Below the pieces are notes generated by a model that made no database searches, was not told the DNA's origin, and saw only the letters and a program-made list of their open reading frames with translations. A stretch of 64,000 nucleotides of DNA from Akebia trifoliata (lineage: Eukaryota > Streptophyta > Magnoliopsida > Ranunculales > Lardizabalaceae): positions 7,047,595-7,111,594 of the forward strand of contig CM030706.1 of the NCBI GenBank assembly GCA_017979445.1. The letters run 5' to 3'. Below, piece by piece: positions 46,300 to 58,166 of the stretch (position 1 is its first letter; the number at the start of each line of letters is the position of its first letter). The translations under genes and the position numbers were made by a program.

Positions 46300-46764
46300 C
46301 CAAAATTATATAGATAAATAGAGTATCGCATACAAAACAAATAAGTAGATACTCCTTCAATGTCATGAATTAATTATGTGTGCTAACCTGAAGTTCAATT
46401 GACAAGAACAGATAAACTAATGCACTTCTGTTTAAAATACACCACTCAGACTCATTGACAAAATAGAGGGGGGAATCAGGGAGACAAAGAAATATAACTT
46501 TCTGCTCCACTTTAAAGGACAGGAAAGAACAAGCAAATGTATATTTAAATTATGAATTATCTTATTATCTCAAACCAAAGGGGTAACCTTTAAACTGTGG
46601 AGGCCAAACAGATTTTTATGCATCCAAATTTCCAAGGAACAATGTCAATGATTACAAAGCAAGAATGGGTATCCAACCAACTTCATTACAAACTCAAGGA
46701 GTGCTGAGAAAATGGTGAGCTCGTATACCTAATGAAGCAACCAGTCAAGGACCCATTCCAAAAT
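46300..46764. other. Gene-free stretch in CACTA-2
   Basis: No exon-like piece identified; AT-rich, probably intron or flank of the captured bHLH gene. Confidence 0.4.
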
Positions 46765-47022
46765 CAAAATGAATGCAAACCTCAATCCATTTGCTCCACT
46801 TAACATCAACATCCAGTCTACCTATCATATAAGCTAGGACGGACTATTGACATCGTGTGCCTTTTCCATGTTTTTTTTACATAGAATCATTGGCAAAATG
46901 AATGCAAACCTCAATCCATTTGCTCCACTTAACATCAACATCCAATCTACCTATCATATAAGCTAGGACGGACTATTGACATCGTGTGCCTTTTCCATGT
47001 TTTTTTTACATAGAATCATTGG
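46765..47022. repeat. Tandem duplication, 129 bp unit, two copies
   Basis: CAAAATGAATGCAAACCTCA begins at 46765 and 46894. The units differ by about one base (CCAGTCTACC versus CCAATCTACC), so the duplication is recent. Confidence 0.95.
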
Positions 47023-47027
47023 CTCCC

Positions 47028-47315
47028 CTTGGTGAGTTATGAAATCAATACACTCATTTCTTATTTGAAAGCCATCAAGAATCTGTCACCCCTTCCCAAA
47101 GGCCCCTTCGAATGGGGAAATCAAGGAGTCTTGGGCCTCATCCATTATACTTGATAGCACATCACTAATACCCTTGGCTAGTTATGAAATCATTACACCC
47201 ATTATTATCATACACCCATCGAGAATCTGTCACCCTTCCCCAAAGGCTCCTTCAAATGGGGAAATCATCGAGTCCAAGACCTCCTTCATTTTACCTTATA
47301 GCACACCACTAATGG
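47028..47315. repeat. Degenerate tandem duplication, about 145 bp unit
   Basis: GTTATGAAATCA at 47036 and 47181, each followed by GAGAATCTGTCACCC-like and AAATGGGGAAATCA stretches. Much older than the neighbouring 129 bp duplication. Confidence 0.75.
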
Positions 47316-48580
47316 CAAATTAACAATGCCATCAAGAGTAGGTCTGAGAGTAATGTGTAATTCTTATGAAAACCAACCATTATTTTGCTCAAATACTAAT
47401 TATCTTCCATGAAAAGCCCATTCAAAACAATCTTGGAAGTATGGTTCGCATGCTTCCTACCATTGGTAATACGATGGAAATGACTCGTGTTTTTGTTCCC
47501 CCTCTTTGAGCAGTTTTCACTCTTGAATATAAGAAACCAACCTATGCAATGGAAGTCTAGTTCTATTGACCATTGACAATGTCATCAACAATACACCCAG
47601 ATACCATAAGGCCCTTCATTCCACAATAGTTTAAAGTAACCCAAGTGTTTGAAGCTAAAGCAGAGTCTTATATAAAATTAGATGAGAGACAACATATGTG
47701 AGTTGCATAAAGAAAAAAGTAGTTGCTTTTATTGGTGAACTCACCCTCTTCTATAAGAATCCACTGAATACTGCCAAAGATGCAATTCCCATACACGCAT
47801 AGAGATTTAAACATCATTAGATTGTCCAATTGAACTAGAAAGAACCACAAAACACGGAAGTAGAAAAAAGCCTCTAAAGTCAAAAAAGAACCGACTGAAT
47901 TTTCCATGAATTCAGTTTGATAGAAATATATATGATGCCAACTAAAGATCATAGGCACAAAAAGCCATATAAATAAGTACTAATTTCAATATTGCTTGAG
48001 AGGATTGGAGTAGTAGGAAAGAACCCCAATTTCAAGCAAACCAATAAACTCATTTTAAAATTTAAATCAAATCCTCTTAAAGAAAAACTTCTATGAGCAA
48101 TGTGATCGTCTCCAACTCACAAAAACAACTAACTACGTAAGTTGTAATAATATGATTCCCTTTTTGCACGCATGGCTAGCTGAGTAGTACATTGAAAAAG
48201 TTAGAAATGATACACCAACTTGAACACAGGTACGTGTATTGGTGTTGGACATGGCACAAGTTGCTAAAGACGAAGTAACTCAAAAAACCACCCTTGGACA
48301 CTATTGTACGATTTTTACACAACTAGATAAAGACAATCAAATAGAAGTATATAAAAAAAGTATGTTTATACTAAGATGTACTTGTCAAAACAATAATCTC
48401 TAACCAAGATTGCATTGGGTTTAGGTACTTGCCTTGCTGCTGCACCTGAAAAGGAGCATACATCATTGATAGCTCCAATCCTTTCGGCATAAAGGCACAT
48501 GTTTTTACTGTACGACTGAGCAACAAAAAGCTTCATACTACGTGAGACAAACCACCACTACATCAATACATTTTGTCCAT

Positions 48581-48582
<2 letters not shown>

Positions 48583-48625
<43 letters not shown>
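48583..48625. repeat. (GT)n microsatellite
   Basis: Uninterrupted GT run of about 43 bases within CACTA-2. Confidence 0.95.
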
Positions 48626-48626
<1 letters not shown>

Positions 48627-49430
48627 AGAATTGGCTGATAAATAACAGTTTTACCGTTGCTATGAATAGGTATCGGCCAAGATGAATACAAAACATTGAA
48701 TGTATCAGAATGTATCTGTTTGTATCAAATGTATAAACCAATACCGTATTGGATTTTTCATTAACTGAAGCATTCAATCGATAAGATATTTTAAACCTTT
48801 GCCCAAGATTAAGAAAAAACAATCTCTCTCAGATCCAAAACCTAACCTAATGTTCTCTTTATTGTTCAACGAAGATCCTTGACTACCCTGATTTTGATTA
48901 ACATTAACGTTTAGACAAGTTTTTTTTATAACTACGGCAGAATCCAAATATCAAAGAGCAATTTGTAATAGTGGTTTTATATTAATTGTTTCCTCATCAT
49001 TTTGCTCAGCTCACCAAGTACTAAAGTAGGCACGTAGTAAATCTTTGATAACATTTAGCAAGAAAAAACATAAAAGAAAAAGTGCACATGCATTCACAAA
49101 ATAACATTATTATCATGTATACAACCTTACCAAAATCATCCTCTTGTTTACCACAAGTGCAAGTCACCAAAAAAAGGCCACCTTCAGACTCCAGGAAATA
49201 GAATCAACAAAACTAACCAAATCTTCCAATAGAATCTTCTCAGAAAGTAATCCCTAGGAAAATTTGGTGGTAACTAGGGTCAAGGAAATGATGTAAAAAG
49301 TTTTGGACCGGACATATGGGGATTGAAAGATTTTCCTTTCTATTTGTCTTTATCATTCTTTTATATATATAACCTCCATCCTCTTTCACTACTCTTGGTA
49401 ATAAAGGATATCCAAAAGAGATAATTTGAC

Positions 49431-49435
<5 letters not shown>

Positions 49436-49472
<37 letters not shown>
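49436..49472. repeat. (TA)n microsatellite
   Basis: AT repeat of about 36 bases inside CACTA-2. Unlike other TA tracts in the window it has no MITE attached. Confidence 0.95.
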
Positions 49473-49475
<3 letters not shown>

Positions 49476-49616
49476 AAAATATCTAGAAGATGTTGTAAAT
49501 AAATGCTAAGTACATGATGGAAATCTAGTCAATGTTTCGGGGTGGGTCAATTGAAATGCCTAGATGATTCTTTGATCAAATGTCATGCGCAAGTTTTGTA
49601 CAAGAAGAAAACTTAC

Positions 49617-49701
49617 TAATGAGAGCTAGGATCTTGTCTATTATTGGTTCATTCTGGGGCCATAATTGATCCGAAGAGCCTTGGAAAATATCGTGAACTC
49701 C
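49617..49701 (-). pseudogene. Unidentified captured exon in CACTA-2
   Basis: 85 nt open on the minus strand between a good acceptor (ATTGAGCAG) and donor (GTAAGT), reading GVHDIFQGSSDQLWP, then QNEPIIDKILALI. The spacing H-x-F-x-x-G...P...I resembles the E motif after PPR tracts, and a PPR fragment lies upstream on the same strand, but the likeness is weak. Confidence 0.45.
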
Positions 49702-50209
49702 CTGCTCAATTAATAGAACAAGGAATTGAAACAAAATTAATAACATAAAGTAAATTGAATGATGGAAATCAGATATCACACTACGTCATAATGCAAAAAA
49801 AAAAAAAAATTATTAAACGTGGAATGTTAGAAAGAGCGGATGGATTGTTTCTGAAAATGTTAGAGGGGGATTGATACAAAATCCACAATCGGAAAGTAAG
49901 AAAAATAAAATGAATCTTTTAAGCCATTGAACAATTTTCTAGTTTGCATTATAAATCCAAGAAAGAAGTTATACAGAACTAAGAGAATACTAATTGACGA
50001 TATAAAAGTAGAGGAACATATAAGGATGTTATTGATTGTAAGTTTAAATAATCTAATTACATTTAAAGATGTAAATTGATGCTTTACATCTATACAGACA
50101 AATGTAATTTATAAAATGGACATCTTAAGCAAGACTGCAAAACATACAACATAATTGCAGAAAATAAAACTGAAGTCATATTAATAGAACAATGTAAATA
50201 AAGGTTTAC

Positions 50210-50322
50210 AAGATCAACAACATTTCCAATTACTTTGCCATCATAAACGTTGACTTCCAACGCAACATCGAGCATTAGATTGGTATGGTTTAATTTAATA
50301 CAATTGTCTGGACTTGCAAAGG
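50210..50322 (-). pseudogene. Unidentified captured exon in CACTA-2
   Basis: 113 nt open on the minus strand after the acceptor GGTTATTGCAG, ending at GATCTT before GTAAAC. It reads FASPDNCIKLNHTNLMLD, then VALEVNVYDGKVIGNV. Codon use and clean splice sites suggest a real exon. I do not recognise the family. Confidence 0.45.
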
Positions 50323-50613
50323 CTGCAATAACCAAAGAAACAATACATCAGATAGCCGGACTGCAAAAGGTAAGAAGTAGAATGAGAGAAATAAGCATCA
50401 TCTCTGTTTTGTACCACAATGACATGTACATGCAAGAACAAACATCAGCTCGTCAGATTGGTTGAAACTATGATAGAATTATTGCTCGCAAATGAAATAA
50501 ATTTGTAAAATTAAGTAATTATGAGTAATTCAACACAAACTCAACATCCTTTGACACGAAGGACTAGATTCAAGTGTGATTCAAGGAAAACTGTAGTATT
50601 TTGGTGTCATGAA

Positions 50614-51050
50614 TCACACACGTCCATGTACTGGACTTCTTCTTATAAGAATGCCTCTCTTTCTCATCTCATCATGCAAAATTGAAATCTCAGCTGCATC
50701 ATTCTGCTTGAGATAACCTCTAACCAGAACATCATAAACTACAACATCAGGAGTGATACCCTTTTTCAACATCTCCTGAAAAACCTGTTTTGCCTCAATC
50801 ATGAGTCCTTTATTAACTAAACCCCAAATAAGCAAACCATAAGTGAACAAGTTAGATTCTATGCCCTTACAAACCATTATGTTCTTAAGCTTAAACGCCT
50901 CCACCAAATCACCCTGCTAGCAAAACCCAAATCTGAAAATTATATGTATACTTTTCAGGCATTAAGCCTGCAACTGACATCTCCCTAAAGATCATATCAG
51001 CTTCAAAATCATGCTTGTACCCTCTTTCCAATTGACACTTCTGGAATCTA
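50614..51050 (-). pseudogene. Captured pentatricopeptide repeat (PPR) gene fragment
   Basis: Minus strand. An upstream part (about 51050-50930) reads FREMSVAGLMPEKYTYN. After a one-base frameshift near 50918 the frame continues DLVEAFKLKNIMVCKG, NLFTYGLLIWGLVNKGLMIE, AKQVFQEMLKKGITPDVVVY, DVLVRGYLKQNDAAEI and LHDEMRKRG. These are three to four 35-residue P-type PPR motifs (the F..M...G..PD..TY..L rhythm). PPR proteins bind organelle RNA and normally have ten or more motifs, so this is a fragment. It has no start of its own and no targeting peptide. Carried inside CACTA-2 in the same orientation as the bHLH piece. Confidence 0.85.
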
Positions 51051-51054
51051 TGTT

Positions 51055-53815
51055 AACTGGACACTTCAAAATAGGTGTCATTACATTTCAGTAACCAAGT
51101 ACAAATGAAATGTCATGCTAATGATGTGCCCTAGCCATGCTTCCACAGTACCAAGGAAAATCAGGAAAAATAAAAAGGGGGAAAGAAAACCTACAAGGCC
51201 AAAGTGCAAAGTCTATAATCATGAGATTTCATGGTTTTTTTACAATTCAGCTCAACACTGAAGAGTCTCATGTCTTATGAGGGTGGACTATAATTATATT
51301 TCATACCCTGCACACCACTTATCCAGCCCTATAGTCTAATGGATGTTTTCTTGATTTTGACGAATATGATGCCCAAAAGTGTTACCTCCTTCTCTTGAAC
51401 TATCTAAGCAATAGTTAATGCTTGACACATCATGTATATTTGAGAACGTGAATTCCAGATTCACATAGAAACTAGACAACTTGTTTAAAGCAAAACAAAA
51501 AACAAAAAAAAAGTTAAAAGAAGATTTTCTACTGGATTTCAAATGTGCCCTCAGGTATAAGGCCTTAAATTTGCTGACAAAACAAATGTAAAAGAGTATC
51601 CCATAAGAGTAGGATGCTCAATAAATATACGAGTATACGACAAGAGTAGGATGATAAAAAATACCTACATATGTAGATATGAAACCAATACTGTTTCCAT
51701 TAGCTCTTTTTTTTTTTTTGCTAAGCAAGCAAGAAGATGTATTAGATTATAAACAAATATACAAAGATAGAATCCTAACGAGTTACATATCTAAATTGCG
51801 GAAGATCTAGCTTATCTCCCATATAAGCATGTTTCCATTAGCTCTTTGAATGGATACTCTTGGTTGCATTAGTGTCAAGTCTAATTAGTTTGGTATACTT
51901 ATAAAAAAAAAAGTCTAATTAGTTTGGTGGTTAGTAGAGTTTTTTTATTTTAATTATAGTGTTTTATTACTTCATCTTGCATCAAATTCCTAGATATTAC
52001 TTTAGCATAAGTTACCTAGATGGATCACACTAAAACATATAAATATTATTGTTTCTAATCAGTGATTCCATGAGGCTGGGAATTTAATAATGATGGAAAA
52101 AAGGATGCAATCAAAGAAAACCATTGAAGACAACCCCAAAAACAAACACAATTATTGGGTTAATCCACCTAAATTTTCAAGTTGTCAATAGTAAATCTAT
52201 TGCAGAACTTGCACCCTGCATAGAAGTAGCTACACATTAGCATGATTAAACCACCATTAGATAGGTCCCAACAGATAGCTATGCATTAAGTTACAACTAA
52301 CGACAACTCAACAAGCACTACCAACAATATTACAAACTAAATCAAACTAACTCTTTTACAGAATTTTTAGACAAATACAAAATTTGCAAATAACAAGAGC
52401 GTGACAGTAGTTTCACTAGCTATGCAATTTTCTTGTGTGTGGGCGGGCAGGCAGGCGTGCGTGCATGTGTTCGGATTCAATTACATATTGCATTTTTTTA
52501 ATATGTAATAAAGAGACTGGAAATACTTGGACATTGATGAAAAATTTTTGCTAACACACCAAAAAGAAGCAATGGAACTCAATATTAAGGAAATGGAAGT
52601 AAAAAATCCAGAAAATAAGAATCCGACACAAGAATTTGCATCATTGCACATATGAAAATAAAAAATAGTACTTATAAAGCAAAGTAACCCATCCAAGTAC
52701 TCACTTGGAGTTTAGTCTCGTGAACCATAAGGTAATTGGAGTTTGGTCCTATTATTATGATGTCTTCCTCTTTTCTTTTCTATTTACAATGTCGTTCTCA
52801 TTGATCAAATATATTGTTCTATTGCTACATTACCTAGAACTAATATAGGTTAGCTGAGCAGCGTAGATCATGCTCTATAAAATAGTTTAGTCGATAAATT
52901 TTATAGCAAATTTGACTAAATAAAATTCCAGAATATATTCAATATTGATCTTCACCTCTTAGATATTCAAATATAACAATCTTTAAACTTGAGCAATGAT
53001 TCAATCCACTTATAAAATGATAAAACTACAAAGCTGAATCCAATTTTGATGAAAAACTTACTTCTTCAACTTAATCGTATAAAAATTGGAAAACAAAGAA
53101 AATTGATTGAGAAACAGATGAATTTCTACTGAAAATGAAGCATTTCGAAACAAATTTATATAAGAAGTTAATATTTTTTAACCAAAAACAGAGATTCATG
53201 CAATGACAAAAAAATCTGAGACTTTTGCTTGAAATACCTTTATCCCCAATCACCAACAATAGATTCTTCCAAAACTAAAAAGACCCAATCTTACCCAAAT
53301 ATGAAATTAAAAATGAGAGAAAACAAACCCTTTATAAGCAAGTCGATAGAGAAAGGAAAAAAACCTTAGGGTTTACTTCTATGGAGGAGCTTAATACCTT
53401 TTGAAATCGCAGAAATCCCTTCAATAGAAAGATACCCTTAGAAATTGCGGAGTTTCTGATCGAAAATCTTGAAATCAAAGGGTTTCTACTTGAAATCGCT
53501 GAGACATACGCTCTGGGGGCGATGATACCCTTTGTAAGAGCTCCAAGCGAAAAACCAGAGAGAGAGAGAGAGCAAATTCTTCTCTTCATCAACCTTCGAA
53601 TCAGATTTCTTTGAAGCGTTGTGACAAGATCGAAGCATCGATCTCATCAAATCGAACGGCTTATAACACACAAACCATGCCATCGAACTTGGACTTTTTC
53701 ACGTAGAGAGAGGAGAGAGCATAGAGCAGAGAGAGCAAAGAGTGTGTGAGAGAGATAGAGAGCAGAGAGATAAAGAGAGACGTCCGAGTTTTTGAGGAAA
53801 ATAAAAATTGAAATT
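51055..53815. other. Gene-poor stretch in CACTA-2
   Basis: AT-rich. About 53330-53760 is less AT-rich, and on the minus strand it begins with CT-rich runs (CTCTCTCTCTCT) like a plant leader, so it may be the promoter and first exon of a captured gene. Frames there (53332-53592, 53486-53683) match no family I know. Nothing else was seen. Confidence 0.35.
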
Positions 53816-54845
53816 TTTTACTGGCGGATACGTTTTTCCGCTACTCTATTTGCCTGAATGGGCGGGAAGTTGTTTAGTGTAATTTTTTTTCTTTTTCGTG
53901 GGAAGCGTATGCGCGGGTCCTGTGGCAATGGATAAACAAAAAAAATATACCTATAACGTCGGATAAGTTTATCCGCTGTTATAAATCATGACTGTAGATA
54001 AAAATGTTTTAATCATAACCGCGGAAAATACAATCTACTGCAATATTCAATTTTAAAAAAAAATTATAAAGAGAATTCAAATCAATTTTTTTATATAGAA
54101 AAATTACTTTATAACTGCAGACAATATAATCCGCTGCTATATTCAATTAAAAAAAAAATTATCAAGATAACTCACTAAATCGAGATAGAAAAATTGTACT
54201 TTATACCGGCTGCAAATATGATCCGCTACTATATTCAATTAAAAAAAAATTATAGAGAGAACTCATTAAATCGAATTTTTTATATAAAAAAATTATAGTC
54301 TATAGCAACGGAAAAAATAATTCGCTACTATATTCAATTAAAAAAAAATTTATAGAGAGAACTCACTAAATCGATTTTTTTATATAAAAAAATTGTAGTC
54401 TATAGCGGCGGACAAGATAATCCGTTGCTATATTCAATTAAAAAAAATTGTACTCTATAGCTGCGGAAAATATAATCCACTACTATATTCAATTAAAAAA
54501 AATTATAGAGAAAACTCACTAAATCGAATTTTTTAAATAGAAAATTTGTATTCTATAACTGCGAAAAAATATAATCTGCTGCTATATTCAATTAAAAAAA
54601 AAATTTGATAGAAAGAACTTACTAAACTGAGTATTTTATATAAAAAAAATTAATTTTTTTAGTGGCGGATATATTTTTCCGCTGCTATATGCACCTGAAT
54701 AAACAGGAAACTATTTAATGTGAATTTTCAGCGTATGCACAGGTCCCTATAGCGGCGGATATAATTATCCGCTACAAAAAATGTATCTATAAAGACGGAT
54801 AAAATTATCCACTGTTATAAATCGTCGCTATAGATAAAAATGTTG
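53816..54845. repeat. Right subterminal repeats of CACTA-2
   Basis: Ten or so degenerate units built on ATAGCGGCGGA..ATAATCCGCTGCTATA, followed by TTCAATTAAAAAAAAATTATA spacers, spaced roughly 60-95 bp. They share the GCGGAT/ATCCGC core with the left end but have decayed more. Confidence 0.85.
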
Positions 54846-54929
54846 TAGTGAAAAATCAGCCCATTCCAAACCTTTTTGCCCATATAAGACAAAAACATTG
54901 TCGCAATGTGTGTCGTAGGAACCCCACCC

Positions 54930-55850
54930 TATATATATATATATATATATATAATCAAAATATGTCGTGAAATCATCTTATTTTTTGGGAGAATACACGT
55001 TTCTAGACTATTAAATAAAAAAAGTGTTTTTGGATGAGAATTTATTTTTTTAACAAGTAAAAAGCTATTACCAAATACGATAAAAATGACTTTGATATTA
55101 ACAGTGCAAAATACAAATCCCTCCACATTTTGGTGAATATTTGATATAACCCTTTATTTTTTAAAGTGATGAAATACTCCTTGATCTCAATCTTCGATGA
55201 GAAATGCCCTAGATTTTATTATACACTATTACCAGACCAACTTTTATTGTAATTTTTCCCTTTATCGACACTGTCATATTAAAACATGGACAATTCCCAA
55301 GATAAAAAATTGTGGAGTCAAGGATGACTGTTTCACCAACAGAGGTTTGGGCTTGGGACAACAAATGATGCAAAAGGAATGATACTTGCACTCCTCTTGG
55401 AGTAAAGTTTGTTGCTTTACTTCTTTATACTTTTTCTTTCCGTTCTTGTTGGGTGGTTTTGAAGATGCATGTTATATGAACTTAAGAATCACATAGCATT
55501 ATATGTGATTTTATTTAGGTCAAACGGAAGAGAGATTTGCTTTGAAAGTGAGGAAGGACATGTTATAGAAGAATTTATGGAGAGCTTGGATAACAAGTGT
55601 CACACCCTTGATTCTAGAAGTTTGTAACCATCACCCATGGTCTAAATCACGATCCAAAACCAAGGGGTGAGAGAAAATTTTGAAATCTACTATTATAGTT
55701 CGATGGTAATTTTGGATATTCAAATTTTAACTTCTCTTCTTAAAAAAAAAATGCAAAACAGAATTTTCTCAGCTTGACCTTTAGTCACTCTAAAATCTAT
55801 GACTTAAAATTTCCTCCATAAATAATTAAACACATTTGTAAAACACACAT
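54930..55850. other. Gene-free stretch
   Basis: Begins with a TA tract (54931-54953) that bounds MITE copy 14; the remainder is unique AT-rich sequence. The short frames at 54929-55126 and 55197-55391 have no support. Confidence 0.5.
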
Positions 55851-58166
55851 ATTATTCTTGTAAAAGAGTTGATGTTTGTTTTAAAAATCTAGAAAAATAA
55901 TAAATAAAACAAATATTAAATTTGGAGTTGTTAGGACCTGTGTCTTATATAATTTAAGGTTTCATATGGTGTAGATCTCAAGGAGAGCCCGTAATACTTT
56001 AGAATAAAAATCTTGTTAATTAATTTTAAAATATGACACTAATTCCAAAGATTAAATAAATTAATTTTATTTATAATTATTGGACTAGGTCATACGGGGT
56101 ATTTGTCAAAATCAGGAATTGCAATATATGATAAAAATATGTACCAAAATGAAACAGCTCATTAATAATTAGAAGAATTAGATTTGTTAGTGATTTCTAG
56201 AAAATGATTTGATTGTTACATGAAAACAATGCATAAATATTATTGATTTAAATTTTACTTTGATTTTAATTATTGTCCTTACTCATCATCCTTAGATCCA
56301 AACCGTTAAATGGTCTTCTTATGACGAAAATCAATAACTTGATATTCTAAACTGGCAACCTCCTTTCATTATTACTTCACTAACGTCCTTCCTAGATAAA
56401 AGGGAAAACTAGTTAAAGGACCCTTGCAGAGGGAATTCTTTCTAAATAGTCCCTAAGTTTTCAGTGGATACTTGGCAGGACATTTAATAAATTTTTCTTT
56501 CTAAATGGTCCATGCACCTCATTTCCCACATTTCTCATGATTTAATGCCCTAACCGTTCAAACTCATCATATTCATCCAAAATTTGGATTTTTACACCTC
56601 AATCAAGTTTTGGAGATTCTTTTTCGTCAGAAAGGATTTAAGAAAGAAGAAAAAAAAACATTTTCAAGGGTTTTTTTCAAATTTTTTGAACATGTACAAA
56701 AAAAAGTAGGGGTTTTTTTCACTTTTTTCTTCATATTTGGATGAAAATCGATGTATAATGGTTCTTTTGGATTAAAATCATTTAAACAAGTCATTATCTC
56801 TAGTTTTTAGTCAATCTTTTCATAGATTTAAGTTGAAAAAAACTCAAAAATTGAAAATAGGTGGGTTTTACTAGTGTTGAGTTCACCACTTTTTATTTAA
56901 TAAAATCGGTGAACTAGATAGTAATTAAAAAAATGTCAAGTTCAACAATAAAAAAAAGGGGACTAGACACTAAATGAAAAAATGTCGAGTTCGACAAAAA
57001 AAATTATGAACTCGATTGTACGAGGGACCATTAAGAAAGAAAACGTTTACTAGATGTCATGTCAAGCTAACACCCAAAACTTAGGATCTATTTAGAAAGA
57101 AACTCTTCCACGAGGGTCCTTAAAGTAATTTTCCCTAGGTAAAACTATTGAATCATGAGGCACCATCAAATATAAAAAAAATTGAAACTGGTTGCTTGAG
57201 TGCCCTCCCATGTCAAATATTTTTTGGATTCACTAACAATTTCATTGTTTAAGCTAAAGTTTTAAAATTCATCGAGTTAACTAAAATGTTTCTAAGTGGA
57301 CTTAACTTGAATGAATTTTGAGGTGAATAGGCCCCCAAAATTAAATGGAATCAAGTTACTAACTCAACTCCACAAAATATTTAATCAACTCGTCTACTTT
57401 CTTCATGAGCTCGAAAATGCATCTAGACATGTCAAAAAAAGTTATTATTTGGGTACAAGACTTTTGCACAGAATAAAAAATGAAAAAAATTATTCATTTT
57501 AAAATGTTTTTATTTGACTCATCCAAGACAACTCTTTAGTCAATTTTGTTTTTTTTTTTGTTGAGAAATGCTAAATGGATGTCGTTTTTGGCCAACGCCC
57601 AGAGGCCCTATGGCATGTTGGCTCACTACCCAACAAACGTTTGGCATGTGGTGCAATGACATTAGCAATAGAGAGAGCTTCTCTCTCTTGCCCATTGGCC
57701 ACATATTTATTTTTGTAGATTCAAAACTTAAATAGGGTCGTTGAGTCCACATTGATTATCACATTGACAATCGAACAACATAGCCTTTTAGATTTCATGA
57801 AAATATTCATAATAAGAAGAGAAGAAATTAAAAAAATATTGTTTTTCGAACTTGATCCAACGTGTTCAAAATGGACAGACACAAAGCACCCATATTTAAA
57901 AATAAAATTCAACGGTGAAAAATAACTATTTAAAAGAAAAGAAAAAATATTAAATTACGTATAATTTTGTCCCCTACAATTCCATTGTATTGGATCAGGT
58001 TTTTGAATGTCACTAGGTGATCAAATCAGAAAGTTTTCTTTTTTTTCACCACGGGCAGAAAAGAAAAAGGGACGGGCGTTGGCCAAAAATCATTCATTTT
58101 ACATCACTATTTTTTTTGTTTTTTTTCCTACTCTGGCAGGCTGCTCATACAATCACCTTAGCTTGT
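55851..58166. repeat. R1 dispersed repeat, copy D
   Basis: Starts at GTAAAAGAGTTGATGTTTG (copy A0 about 38) and follows R1 through CTGGCAACCTCCTTTCATTA, GGCATGTTGGCTCAC near 57610 and CAGAAAAGAAAAAGGGACG, to CAATCACC near 58157. It is cut by the LTR at 58167, about 20 bp upstream of the point where copy B was hit by the LTR element at 9339. Confidence 0.78.

Larger units (their letters stand above)
47320..49610. other. Gene-poor stretch in CACTA-2
   Basis: No convincing exon seen. It contains a (GT)n tract at 48583-48625 and a (TA)n tract near 49436-49472. Minus-strand frames at 47668-47958 and 48538-48822 have no family resemblance, the latter being driven by the GT tract. Confidence 0.4.
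43809..54850 (-). mobile_element. CACTA (En/Spm) transposon, CACTA-2, 11.04 kb, gene-carrying
   Basis: Begins CACTACAACATTTTT and ends AAAAATGTTGTAGTG, a perfect 15 bp terminal inverted repeat that continues imperfectly. The 3 bp target duplication is AAA (43806-43808 and 54851-54853). Both ends carry dense subterminal repeats. Inside, on the minus strand, are fragments of at least two host-type genes (ILR3-like bHLH and PPR) and two further exon-like pieces. No TnpA or TnpD frame was recognised, so it depends on a helper element. It interrupts MITE copy 14. Confidence 0.93.
43517..54929. mobile_element. TA-linked foldback MITE, copy 14, split by CACTA-2
   Basis: Left part 43517-43808 starts GGGTCGGGTTCTTATGACCC and breaks off at CCTCACAAAA. 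Right part 54851-54929 resumes AAAAATCAGCCCATTCC and ends GTCGTAGGAACCCCACCC. With one AAA removed the join recreates the CACAAAAAATCAGCCC found intact in copies 9-13. Confidence 0.85.

Noticed and set aside
48538..48822. 94-codon minus-strand frame with a Thr-His run
   Set aside because: Driven by the (GT)n microsatellite.
50250..50465. 71-codon plus-strand frame
   Set aside because: Antisense to the better supported minus-strand exon at 50210-50322 and without splice or domain support.
53332..53683. Two overlapping minus-strand frames of 65-86 codons
   Set aside because: No family resemblance; the CT-rich context looks like an untranslated leader rather than coding sequence.
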